38,423 nt of DNA. It comes from a virus. Within the stretch, counting starts at the first letter, position 1. Each line of letters starts with the position of its first letter. Below the pieces are notes generated by a model. It did not search any database. It had not been told where the DNA came from and was given only the letters and a program-made list of their open reading frames with translations. Location: positions 1-38,423 of IMG/VR virus record IMGVR_UViG_3300047560_000427. One strand, given 5' to 3'. Both the position numbers and the translations under genes were made by a program. Below, one piece after another: positions 6,242 through 11,831 of this stretch.

Positions 6242-6549
6242 TTCGTTTCCTTATAAAAAATCCCGTCAGCTCCCATTGTTCCCTTGCGATCCTTGATTTG
6301 GTTGTACGCATGTTCAAGACAGTCTGTAAGGTTTACATCCATCAAAGCACAAACATTAATCAAGCAAACTACAGTATCACCAACAGCATCAACGGTTTCC
6401 AAATTGTCTTTTGCTTTCAATGCATCCATCAGTTCATTTAGCTCTTCAAAAGCTTTTTTCCATTGCGCTCCTGGAGTACTGTTAGGAATGATCTTTCGCG
6501 CTTCAGACCATCGAATAACCTTCAATTCCAACTCTGCAAAACTACTCAT
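6238..6549 (-). CDS. MazG-like nucleotide pyrophosphohydrolase
   Basis: A helical 103-aa protein with the all-alpha NTP-PPase pattern: EELNE at 35-39, then DAVGD at 54-58 as the second acidic motif, and a KDRKG end typical of the family. Such enzymes hydrolyse NTPs or dNTPs to monophosphate and pyrophosphate with magnesium; phage versions are thought to adjust nucleotide pools or alarmone levels. It is the third gene behind the early promoter, suggesting early action on host metabolism. Length fits a single-domain MazG. Confidence 0.7.
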   Translation of the reverse strand: MSSFAELELKVIRWSEARKIIPNSTPGAQWKKAFEELNELMDALKAKDNLETVDAVGDTVVCLINVCALMDVNLTDCLEHAYNQIKDRKGTMGADGIFYKETK

Positions 6550-6650
6550 TTCTTTTCCTTTTCTTCTTTCTTTTTCCCGAAGATTGCATCCCAGTTATCA
6601 CGAAACTTCTGTGGATCAGGGATAGGTCTTGGTGTCGAGCCTTTACCCAT
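6546..6650 (-). CDS. Conserved micro-protein MGKGSTPRP..., 34 aa
   Basis: The frame from ATG 6650 to TGA 6546 starts MGKGSTPRPIPDPQKF and ends with a Lys/Glu tail. I recognise this as a recurrent tiny phage protein with pattern GSTPRP...WDxIFGKK. It overlaps the Cro-like gene by eight bases and the MazG-like gene as ATGA. Function unknown; the charged tail suggests nucleic-acid or protein binding. Confidence 0.65.
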   Translation of the reverse strand: MGKGSTPRPIPDPQKFRDNWDAIFGKKKEEKEKK

Positions 6651-6816
6651 TCTTTTCCTCCTTGATCCATTCAGGCTTCAACTCTTTCAACTGGTAGACA
6701 CGCAACTCAGGGATCTTGTTGCGCACCTTGTACTTGTATGCCGCTGGCGCTGTGATGCCAAGCACCTTTGCCAATTCATACAAAGTAACGTGTTTAGGTA
6801 GATCGGTAACTTTCAT
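6643..6816 (-). CDS. P22 Cro-like helix-turn-helix regulator, 57 aa
   Basis: The segment LYELAKVLGITAPAAYKYK (about 12-30) is a helix-turn-helix closely patterned on phage P22 Cro, followed by a conserved IPELRVYQL turn. I place the start at ATG 6816 because AGAGGA sits just upstream; an in-frame ATG 19 codons earlier would put the start inside the promoter. It is the first gene of the leftward operon and probably represses one or both divergent promoters by binding the adjoining palindrome or direct repeats. No CI-type partner is visible. Confidence 0.75.
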   Translation of the reverse strand: MKVTDLPKHVTLYELAKVLGITAPAAYKYKVRNKIPELRVYQLKELKPEWIKEEKNG

Positions 6817-6850
6817 TAATTTCCTCTTGTTAAATATTGATGTGAGCGAT

Positions 6851-6878
6851 ACTATACCAGAGTGCAATAACATTCCAA
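6851..6878 (-). promoter_or_regulatory. Leftward early promoter (sigma70-like)
   Basis: On the minus strand TTGGAA (6873-6878) and TATAGT (6851-6856) are separated by 16 bases, about 35 bases upstream of the Cro-like start. The -10 is a strong match and the -35 matches four of six. Confidence 0.6.
6856..6874 (+). promoter_or_regulatory. 19-bp imperfect direct repeat, copy 1 (in the leftward promoter)
   Basis: Begins ACCAGAGT and matches 6933-6951 at 15 of 19 positions. This copy fills the spacer of the leftward promoter. Identical orientation and presence in both promoters suggest a shared regulator site. Confidence 0.5.
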
Positions 6879-6884
6879 TTGGAA
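6873..6884. promoter_or_regulatory. Perfect 12-bp palindrome TTCCAATTGGAA, candidate operator
   Basis: A perfect dyad covering the -35 of the leftward promoter in the only divergent intergenic region. Its position fits a site for the Cro-like protein or another phage repressor; binding is inferred. Confidence 0.55.
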
Positions 6885-6923
6885 AAACCTATGAAGTCTG
6901 AAATCTTGATAGAAATAAATGTG

Positions 6924-6950
6924 TAGACATTAACCAGAGTTGAATTACAC
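6924..6950 (+). promoter_or_regulatory. Rightward early promoter candidate
   Basis: TAGACA (6924-6929) and TACACT (6945-6950) match the sigma70 boxes at five and four of six bases, with a short 15-base spacer. It precedes the 48-aa gene by about 34 bases. Weak, possibly needing an activator. Confidence 0.4.
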
Positions 6951-6951
6951 T
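6933..6951 (+). promoter_or_regulatory. 19-bp imperfect direct repeat, copy 2 (over the rightward -10)
   Basis: Begins ACCAGAGT and overlaps the proposed rightward -10 (TACACT, 6945-6950). It lies 77 bases from copy 1. Confidence 0.5.
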
Positions 6952-6983
6952 GCTCATACATCAACGCAAGAACAGGAGTAAAT

Positions 6984-7130
6984 ATGGATGCGGTAGATGC
7001 CTACAGAGAAGGCCACAAGGCTGGTCAGCAGATGGTGCTAGACCTGATCAACAGGTGGTGTGATGCAAAGGTTCAGACACTTGCTCAATTGATCCACTAC
7101 ATCAAGCAGCTGGAGAACAATGATGAGTAA
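6984..7130 (+). CDS. Small helical protein, first gene of the rightward operon, 48 aa
   Basis: ATG 6984 to TAA 7130, with AGGAG seven bases upstream. The product starts MDAVDAYREGHKAGQQMV and is entirely helical and charged. Its position directly opposite the Cro-like gene is where a regulator is often found, but no helix-turn-helix is evident. It overlaps the next start by eight bases. Confidence 0.6.
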   Translation: MDAVDAYREGHKAGQQMVLDLINRWCDAKVQTLAQLIHYIKQLENNDE

Positions 7131-7422
7131 ACACACACCGGGGCCGTGGCAATACAACGCCAAATTGTCCGGCAGCGAAAACCACCGTGGATTCAGTATT
7201 TGCAATGAACACGGTTGGGCGCTGGCAGATGTTCAACCAGCAGACGAAGACGGCATTGAGGGTGAATTCAACGCCAGCCTGATCGCCACAGCGCCTGATT
7301 TGCTGGCTGTCTTGCAAGAACTGATCGACATTGAAGGCCCGCAACCGGGCACAGTAGCATGGGCCGACAAAGCCCGAGCAGCCATCGCCAAAGCAACAGG
7401 GGAAAACAATGATCAAGACTGA
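7123..7422 (+). CDS. HTPGPW-motif conserved phage protein
   Basis: Starts MSKHTPGPW and carries NASLIATAPDLL in the middle; both are signatures of a very common small phage family of unknown function. I choose the second of two adjacent ATGs because GGAG lies seven bases before it. The 99-aa length is typical. It overlaps both neighbours, as usual in this operon. Confidence 0.75.
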   Translation: MSKHTPGPWQYNAKLSGSENHRGFSICNEHGWALADVQPADEDGIEGEFNASLIATAPDLLAVLQELIDIEGPQPGTVAWADKARAAIAKATGENNDQD

Positions 7423-7621
7423 TCCATTCTCAGGCCACACTTACACAACTACTGGCAGCGTCAAGATGTCTGACACAGGTGAAACATTCACTAAAACAGG
7501 CAGCTTCTGGTTTGGCAATGACGGTAAGACAATCCAGGAAACCAAAGATGGGTTCTTTAACCTTCATACAGGTGTTAAAAGTAGCTTTGGAGACCCATTT
7601 CAGGAGGACAATAATGAATAA
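7409..7621 (+). CDS. Hypothetical protein rich in Thr/Gly, 70 aa
   Basis: Starts MIKTDPFSGHTYTTTGSV, with several TGxx turns suggesting a small beta-sheet protein (KTGSFWFGNDGKT). No family recognised. It overlaps the HTPGPW gene by 14 bases and the next by eight. No signal peptide. Confidence 0.55.
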   Translation: MIKTDPFSGHTYTTTGSVKMSDTGETFTKTGSFWFGNDGKTIQETKDGFFNLHTGVKSSFGDPFQEDNNE

Positions 7622-7784
7622 CACAACACGATGCTATCCACGCACTTTGCAAGAAGCTTTTCCTAAAGACTATTGTGGATGGATGGAGCGACCAGTTAAG
7701 AGGGTTTCCTTGTATGACGTCTTCTTATGGGTTTTGTCTTTTGTGTTGTACAGCGTTATTGGATACCTTCTTTTAAAGACATGA
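7614..7784 (+). CDS. YPRTLQEAFP-type small membrane protein, 56 aa
   Basis: CYPRTLQEAFPKDYCGWMERP is a conserved start seen in many phages of Burkholderiales and Pseudomonas. The last 23 residues form one hydrophobic span (VFLWVLSFVLYSVIGYLLL), so it is probably an inner-membrane protein with the conserved part in the cytoplasm. Start at ATG 7614, preceded by AGGAGG. Function unknown. Confidence 0.7.
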   Translation: MNNTTRCYPRTLQEAFPKDYCGWMERPVKRVSLYDVFLWVLSFVLYSVIGYLLLKT

Positions 7785-7957
7785 ACACACAAAAAAAGAT
7801 GATCACCTATGAAGGAATCAAAGTTGTTGTTGAGTTTGAAAAGATTGGTGAGTCAATCATCATCGACAAGATATGTACTCTTGATGGTCAAAACATCATT
7901 GATCTAATCAGAGACAGAACAATCACAGTAATTGAATTGATGTTGCGAGGTAAATGA
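7781..7957 (+). CDS. Small beta-rich protein, 58 aa
   Basis: ATG 7781 overlaps the previous TGA as ATGA. The product starts MNTQKKMITYEGIKVVVEFE, consists of alternating strands and one helix, and has no recognised family. It is followed one base later by the next gene. Confidence 0.55.
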   Translation: MNTQKKMITYEGIKVVVEFEKIGESIIIDKICTLDGQNIIDLIRDRTITVIELMLRGK

Positions 7958-7958
7958 A

Positions 7959-8162
7959 ATGAAATACAAAGGCTGGTACGAGAAAATCGTAGAAGAGTTT
8001 GAAGACAGTGATAACACTTATTGTGCTTACTGTCTGGTTATTGATGGTGGTCATGGTTGTGATTGCGGTCAAAAAGCATGGCGCACATTCAGTGAGCTAG
8101 ATGAAGCAAGTCAAAAAGAGATCATCAATCAAGAGTTTGATTTAACAAAGGAAAAAAAATGA
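7959..8162 (+). CDS. Cys-rich small protein, possible metal binder, 67 aa
   Basis: The middle reads CAYCLVIDGGHGCDCG, two CxxC/CxC pairs plus a His, which suggests a compact metal-binding loop. The flanks are acidic helices. No family is recognised. It overlaps the next membrane-protein gene as ATGA. Confidence 0.55.
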   Translation: MKYKGWYEKIVEEFEDSDNTYCAYCLVIDGGHGCDCGQKAWRTFSELDEASQKEIINQEFDLTKEKK

Positions 8163-8509
8163 ATGCTGCACTGTTTTTCTATTTTGCAGAAATGCTAAAC
8201 AACATAGGCATATTGCTTGGAATCATTGGTATAGGAGGAATCATACTTTTTGGGATGGCAACAATAGTAGTTTTTGCTAACTATGATCGTTATCACGGAA
8301 AAGATTGGGCATGGATCATTCCTTCTATATGCTTAGTAATTACTTGTTTCATTCCATCAAGCAAAACCATGTACATAATGGCTGGAGCTATTCTTACAGA
8401 GAAAGCAATAGACACAAAAGTTGGTCAACAGATCATTGACTTGCTTGAACTCAAGCTTGATGATGAACTGAAAAAAGCAAGAGATGAAATTACAAAGGAA
8501 AAGAAATGA
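8159..8509 (+). CDS. Membrane protein with two to three spans and charged tail, 116 aa
   Basis: Hydrophobic segments lie at about residues 14-40 (ILLGIIGIGGIILFGMATIV) and 52-63, followed by PSSKTMYIMAGA and a long charged helix to the C-terminus. I have seen PSxxTMYxMAGA-type proteins in many tailed phages, without a defined role. Predicted inner membrane with a cytoplasmic tail. ATGA overlaps at both ends. Confidence 0.65.
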   Translation: MNAALFFYFAEMLNNIGILLGIIGIGGIILFGMATIVVFANYDRYHGKDWAWIIPSICLVITCFIPSSKTMYIMAGAILTEKAIDTKVGQQIIDLLELKLDDELKKARDEITKEKK

Positions 8510-8757
8510 TTGACTTGACTATTTTTCTTTTGATTTTTTCCACCGCAATATTTCTTGCCATTTTTTCACTTGGTTTAAACAATGTTGTTGATGGTCTATT
8601 TCATAAATGTTGGCACAAATGGGAACCTTGGGAAGATCCACACAATACAGGAGTTCATGTTGTACAACTTAGAACATGCAAAAAATGTAACATAACAGAA
8701 CATAGGATTGTTGTTCAAAACGCAAAGATTCAATTATTAGATGAGGTAAAGAAATGA
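8506..8757 (+). CDS. Membrane-anchored CxxC protein, 83 aa
   Basis: An N-terminal span (about 4-24) is followed by HKCWHKWEPWEDP and RTCKKCN. The Cys/His spacing suggests a small zinc site after the membrane anchor. The HKWxPW...RxCxxC pattern is shared by other phage proteins I recall, role unknown. ATGA overlaps on both sides. Confidence 0.6.
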   Translation: MIDLTIFLLIFSTAIFLAIFSLGLNNVVDGLFHKCWHKWEPWEDPHNTGVHVVQLRTCKKCNITEHRIVVQNAKIQLLDEVKK

Positions 8758-9005
8758 AATTAAAAACAGTTTCAGTAGGTTTTGATTTTGTGATAGTTGT
8801 TGATGATGATGATTCTTATGCTCAACAGCAATCTCATGCTGAATATTACATGCGAGAAGCGCTTGGAGATGCAGGTCATCAATGCGTTGATATAACTATT
8901 TGGGATTATCCAGATGTGCCATGTGAAGGTTGGGATGGGGATTGCATTCCATACGGAGGCGATGGCAATACAAGAACAAGTGAATATTTAACCAAGTCTT
9001 CATAG
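8754..9005 (+). CDS. Hypothetical acidic protein, 83 aa
   Basis: Starts MKLKTVSVGFDFVIVVDDDD and ends with a Gly/Asp-rich stretch containing CEGWDGDCIPYGGDG. The Asp clusters could hold a divalent ion, but no family is recognised. The gene ends 31 bases before the HNH gene, the largest gap in this operon. Confidence 0.55.
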   Translation: MKLKTVSVGFDFVIVVDDDDSYAQQQSHAEYYMREALGDAGHQCVDITIWDYPDVPCEGWDGDCIPYGGDGNTRTSEYLTKSS

Positions 9006-9036
9006 GTTGCTGACAATCTTATGATATGATGCAGTC

Positions 9037-9528
9037 ATGAAACATCTATTTACTCAAAAAGAACTTTGGGAAATCCTTGACTACAACCCAAACACTGGTG
9101 TATTCATGTGGTGTAAACAAAGACGAGGCGTCAAAACTGATGCACCACTTGGGACTGACAATGGCTTTGGTTATCTTCGGATTACTGTGCTTGGCAAGTC
9201 TTATTACGCGCATAGGCTGGCTTGGTTTTACATGCAAAACGAATGGCCTGACCAGATTGATCACATAGATGGCGACAAGTCTAACAATTCGTGGGAAAAC
9301 TTACGCAATGTGACTGTTCAACAAAATGCTCAGAACAAATTGAAAGCTCAAAAAAACAGCGATTCAAAAATTTTGGGTGTCAGTTGGCATAAAAAAGCAA
9401 AGAAGTGGCAAGCGCACATCTGTGTTTATAAAGAAAGAAAGTACCTTGGATTGTTCAAGGACATCAACGAAGCACAAGAAGCTTATTTGAAAGAAAAGGA
9501 AAGGATTGATTATGAGTTCAGTACATAA
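9037..9528 (+). CDS. HNH-AP2 homing-type endonuclease
   Basis: Residues 56-90 (YYAHRLAWFYM, then QIDHIDGDKSNNSWENLR) are a classic HNH nuclease core with His76 in the DH pair and downstream Asn residues. Residues 112-155 (ILGVSWHKKAKKWQAHI...YLGLF) form an AP2-type DNA-binding domain. Such stand-alone enzymes cut phage DNA at specific sites and spread by repair. It sits behind a 31-base gap with a weak ribosome site and overlaps the ERF gene by 17 bases, as for an inserted gene that has kept the operon intact. Confidence 0.85.
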   Translation: MKHLFTQKELWEILDYNPNTGVFMWCKQRRGVKTDAPLGTDNGFGYLRITVLGKSYYAHRLAWFYMQNEWPDQIDHIDGDKSNNSWENLRNVTVQQNAQNKLKAQKNSDSKILGVSWHKKAKKWQAHICVYKERKYLGLFKDINEAQEAYLKEKERIDYEFST

Positions 9529-10126
9529 AAAACTAATGCAAGCCCGTATCAAACTACAAGCCACCCCCCTTAAAAAGTCAGGCTTGAACAAATTTGCTGG
9601 GTTTCAGTATTTTGAGCTTGGCGACTTCTTGCCACAGATCCAACAAATCTTTTCAGAGATTGGTTTGTGTGGCGTGGTGAGCTTTGATACACAATTGGCT
9701 ACCTTGACCATCACCGACACAGAAGATGGCTCAAACATCGTTTTAACCAGCCCTATGGCTGAAGCAAACCTCAAAGGTGTTCATCCCATTCAAAACATGG
9801 GAGCTGTAGAAACTTATAGCAGACGATACCTTTGGGTAACCGCCCTTGAAATTGTTGAACATGATGCACTGGACGCAACTACAGGACGTAAAGGTGATGC
9901 GCCAATCATTACTCCCAAAGGCAATGTAGGTGACGATTTGCCAGAAGAGGAAAAAGAGTTTCTCAGTGAGATGGCAGCATCTTGCGAGGAATTGGTCAAC
10001 CAAGACAAAGCTTTAGAAGCCGCACAGATGGTGGATGAAGCAGCGTTAGAGGCTGACCAAAAAGTATGGCTCTGGGGACAGCTAACAGCTAAAACCAGGG
10101 CTGCAATTAAGAAAGCCAAAGCTTGA
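9512..10126 (+). CDS. ERF-family single-strand annealing protein
   Basis: Contains FAGFQYFELGDFLPQIQQIF and the diagnostic GAVETYSRRYLWVTALEI followed by an acidic stretch, which identify the ERF recombinase family (P22 Erf-like annealing proteins). It anneals complementary single strands in phage recombination and concatemer formation. The C-terminal third is acidic and helical. Start at ATG 9512 with AAGGA six bases before it, giving 204 aa. The next gene encodes an SSB-like protein, a common pairing. Confidence 0.85.
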   Translation: MSSVHKKLMQARIKLQATPLKKSGLNKFAGFQYFELGDFLPQIQQIFSEIGLCGVVSFDTQLATLTITDTEDGSNIVLTSPMAEANLKGVHPIQNMGAVETYSRRYLWVTALEIVEHDALDATTGRKGDAPIITPKGNVGDDLPEEEKEFLSEMAASCEELVNQDKALEAAQMVDEAALEADQKVWLWGQLTAKTRAAIKKAKA

Positions 10127-10136
10127 AAGGAATACG

Positions 10137-10409
10137 ATGGCTGAATTTAACAATGACAATCGTGGCGCTCTCTTCAAAAACAAGAAGAAAGAAACAGATA
10201 AACACCCTGACTACAACGGCTCAATTACCGTTAATGGCACAGAGTACTGGCTAAGTTCTTGGTTACAAACATCAAAGAATGGTGAAAAATACATGTCTTT
10301 GTCTGTCAAACCAAAAGAAGACTCCCCCCGTCAAAGTTCTGCACCTACCCGCAAAGAAGCCCCAAAAGGCAAATCTGTGCAGGATATGGATGATGATATC
10401 CCTTGGTAG
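10137..10409 (+). CDS. SSB-like protein with DDDIPW tail, 90 aa
   Basis: The first 60 residues (RGALFKNKK, then SITVNGTEYWLSSWLQ) look like a short beta-barrel. They are followed by a Pro/Ser/Lys linker and the acidic ending MDDDIPW, which mimics the SSB C-terminal tip (DDDIPF) that recruits host replication and repair proteins. It lies ten bases after the ERF gene with its own AAGGA. It probably binds single-stranded DNA or host SSB partners. It is shorter than cellular SSB, and the fold is inferred. Confidence 0.6.
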   Translation: MAEFNNDNRGALFKNKKKETDKHPDYNGSITVNGTEYWLSSWLQTSKNGEKYMSLSVKPKEDSPRQSSAPTRKEAPKGKSVQDMDDDIPW

Positions 10410-10437
10410 AATAACCAAAGTAAATAAAGGAAATGAA

Positions 10438-10563
10438 ATGAAAAAACTTTTTGTAGCTATCACACTCTTGGTCGTTGCTGGTTATGCAGCAGCTTCTTGT
10501 CCCGTAATGACACGTTACCAATGCTTCCCTGTTGGTAACAAAATGCAATGCGGTTGTATGTGA
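10438..10563 (+). CDS. Secreted Cys-rich micropeptide, 41 aa
   Basis: Begins with a clear signal peptide (MKKLFVAITLLVVAGYAAA) and continues into a mature region of about 22 residues with four Cys (21, 29, 38, 40), enough for two disulfides. The AASC junction could also be a weak lipobox. Related signal-plus-CxxxTRYxC peptides occur in other phages. A periplasmic or outer-membrane role such as superinfection exclusion is possible but unproven. ATG 10438 follows AAAGGA. Confidence 0.65.
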   Translation: MKKLFVAITLLVVAGYAAASCPVMTRYQCFPVGNKMQCGCM

Positions 10564-10571
10564 GGTAAATC

Positions 10572-11069
10572 ATGGGGATAGATGATCAATTCGACCTGTT
10601 TATTGATTCCCCATCTTCTCCTATGAATCCGAACAAATCGAAAACTTTTCCAGATTGTTTTGTAAGCGTAATCCAATACCAACAGTGGCTGAACGAAGCT
10701 TACAGGGCTAAAGAACAGACAACGATTTGTGAGGATTGCTCAAACGATTACAAAGCAAAGATGAAGGCTCAAGGACGCTGCCACGAGGAATGGACTATGA
10801 ATCATGGCATCGTTTACAACAGACGCAAAGAAACGGAGTTAACAAATGAAATTATTCAAGTTTTGGAGAGCACGAAAATCCGACCCACATACAAGTCAGG
10901 AAGCAGCCGCGCAAATAAAGGAATCAGCACCGCAGCACATGGATTTGATCTATCAATGTCTGTTAGAGCATGGACCTCTGGGCAAAGACGGGATCGCCAG
11001 AATGACTGGATTGAACCCCAATCAAGTAGCTCGGAGGCTTCCGGAGATGAAGAAGCTTCAGGTGGTTGA
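10572..11069 (+). CDS. Zinc-finger-like phage protein, possibly frameshifted, 165 aa
   Basis: The first 90 residues contain FPDCFVSVIQYQQWLNEAY and CEDCSNDYKAKMKAQGRC, a pattern I recognise from small phage proteins that usually end near residue 90. Here the frame stays open for another 75 residues (Ser/Glu-rich) antiphase to the winged-helix gene, a 224-base overlap. A TAA sits one frame over immediately before that gene's ATG, so a one-base indel would restore the short form. The N-terminal half is well supported, the C-terminal half is not. Confidence 0.55.
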   Translation: MGIDDQFDLFIDSPSSPMNPNKSKTFPDCFVSVIQYQQWLNEAYRAKEQTTICEDCSNDYKAKMKAQGRCHEEWTMNHGIVYNRRKETELTNEIIQVLESTKIRPTYKSGSSRANKGISTAAHGFDLSMSVRAWTSGQRRDRQNDWIEPQSSSSEASGDEEASGG

Positions 11070-11133
11070 TACAACAGGTCAAACAGTATTGTCGGATGCT
11101 GGTCGATCAGAACGTGAGTGGGGTTTGGTATGA
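10846..11133 (+). CDS. Winged-helix DNA-binding protein, 95 aa
   Basis: Contains DPHTSQEAAAQIKESAPQH and then HGPLGKDGIARMTGLNPNQV, a helix-turn-helix/winged-helix segment common in small phage regulators. The end (TGQTVLSDAGRSEREWGLV) fits the wing and tail. It may regulate early or late transcription. GGAG lies seven bases before ATG 10846; the stop overlaps the next gene as ATGA. Confidence 0.7.
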   Translation: MKLFKFWRARKSDPHTSQEAAAQIKESAPQHMDLIYQCLLEHGPLGKDGIARMTGLNPNQVARRLPEMKKLQVVDTTGQTVLSDAGRSEREWGLV

Positions 11134-11348
11134 CAGACGAAACAAATTACGCATTTCCATATCAATACAAATCAGCACCTGATCAACTTACAGTTTGTTT
11201 AGGCATGACTTTGCGCGATTACTTTGCTGCCAAAGCGATGCAAGGTTCAATTGCAATGGATGGTTTGCCCTCACATCATGTCAAAGACTTCCTTGCTGAG
11301 CAAGCATATTTGATGGCAGACGCAATGCTGAAATCGAGAAAAAAATGA
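11130..11348 (+). CDS. GMTLRDYFAAKAMQG-type phage protein, 72 aa
   Basis: GMTLRDYFAAKAMQGSIA followed by AEQAYLMADAMLKSR is a well-known conserved pattern in phages of Proteobacteria; function unknown, helical and soluble. Start at ATG 11130, which overlaps the previous stop as ATGA, in preference to an upstream GTG. Confidence 0.7.
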   Translation: MTDETNYAFPYQYKSAPDQLTVCLGMTLRDYFAAKAMQGSIAMDGLPSHHVKDFLAEQAYLMADAMLKSRKK

Positions 11349-11563
11349 ACGTTTTTCATCCTGAATACATCAGAACATACCACCCAGATCTCTTAAAAGA
11401 CCACATACTGTCTTCTAGAGGAAGTATTGCAATGACTAAGTACGTAGAGAAAAAACGTCTTGAAAAGCCTTCTCATGGCACATTGCTAGGGGTATCAAAG
11501 AAACCTATATCTCTTAAACCACTTGAGTTCTTTGTTTACTCAAGAGCAGGAGCACCAAAATGA
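11345..11563 (+). CDS. Hypothetical basic protein, 72 aa
   Basis: Starts MNVFHPEYIRTYHPDLLKDH and is Lys-rich in the second half. No family recognised, no membrane segment. ATGA overlaps at both ends support its reality. Confidence 0.5.
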   Translation: MNVFHPEYIRTYHPDLLKDHILSSRGSIAMTKYVEKKRLEKPSHGTLLGVSKKPISLKPLEFFVYSRAGAPK

Positions 11564-11652
11564 TTGAACTGATACTGTTTTGTCTTGGCATTGGAATCTT
11601 CACTGCATTAGTAATCTGGATGTTAATCAAATGTCTAATCGCAATGCAGTAA
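11560..11652 (+). CDS. Membrane micropeptide, 30 aa
   Basis: ATG 11560 overlaps the previous TGA; the frame closes at TAA 11652. Almost the whole product is one hydrophobic helix (LILFCLGIGIFTALVIWMLI), so it should insert in the inner membrane. Function unknown. Confidence 0.55.
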   Translation: MIELILFCLGIGIFTALVIWMLIKCLIAMQ

Positions 11653-11831
11653 AAGAATGGTCATATGTCCTTCTACAGCGTGATGCAGAAGGAACAATCA
11701 TCGACAGTACAGAGGTCACTGATGAAGTGATCTTCTTGTACACACTAGTTGAAAAACAAGAAAAACTCCTGAATGAGTACAGACTCAATGCAGGATATGA
11801 TTTTCTTGTTGAAACACCATCAATTCATTGA
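11631..11831 (+). CDS. Small protein at the end of the rightward operon, 66 aa
   Basis: Starts MSNRNAVKEWSYVLLQRD and ends with a helix, EVIFLYTLVEKQEKLLNEY. No family is recognised. The ATG at 11631 lies inside the micropeptide gene. The last 12 bases overlap, tail to tail, the endolysin gene on the other strand, so no terminator fits between the two operons. Confidence 0.55.
   Translation: MSNRNAVKEWSYVLLQRDAEGTIIDSTEVTDEVIFLYTLVEKQEKLLNEYRLNAGYDFLVETPSIH

Noticed and set aside
6643-6873. 76-aa version of the Cro-like protein
   Set aside because: The extra 19 residues would be encoded in the promoter region with no ribosome site; ATG 6816 has AGAGGA.
9001-9036. A private promoter for the HNH-AP2 gene
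   Set aside because: TATGAT is present, but no -35 at proper spacing was found.
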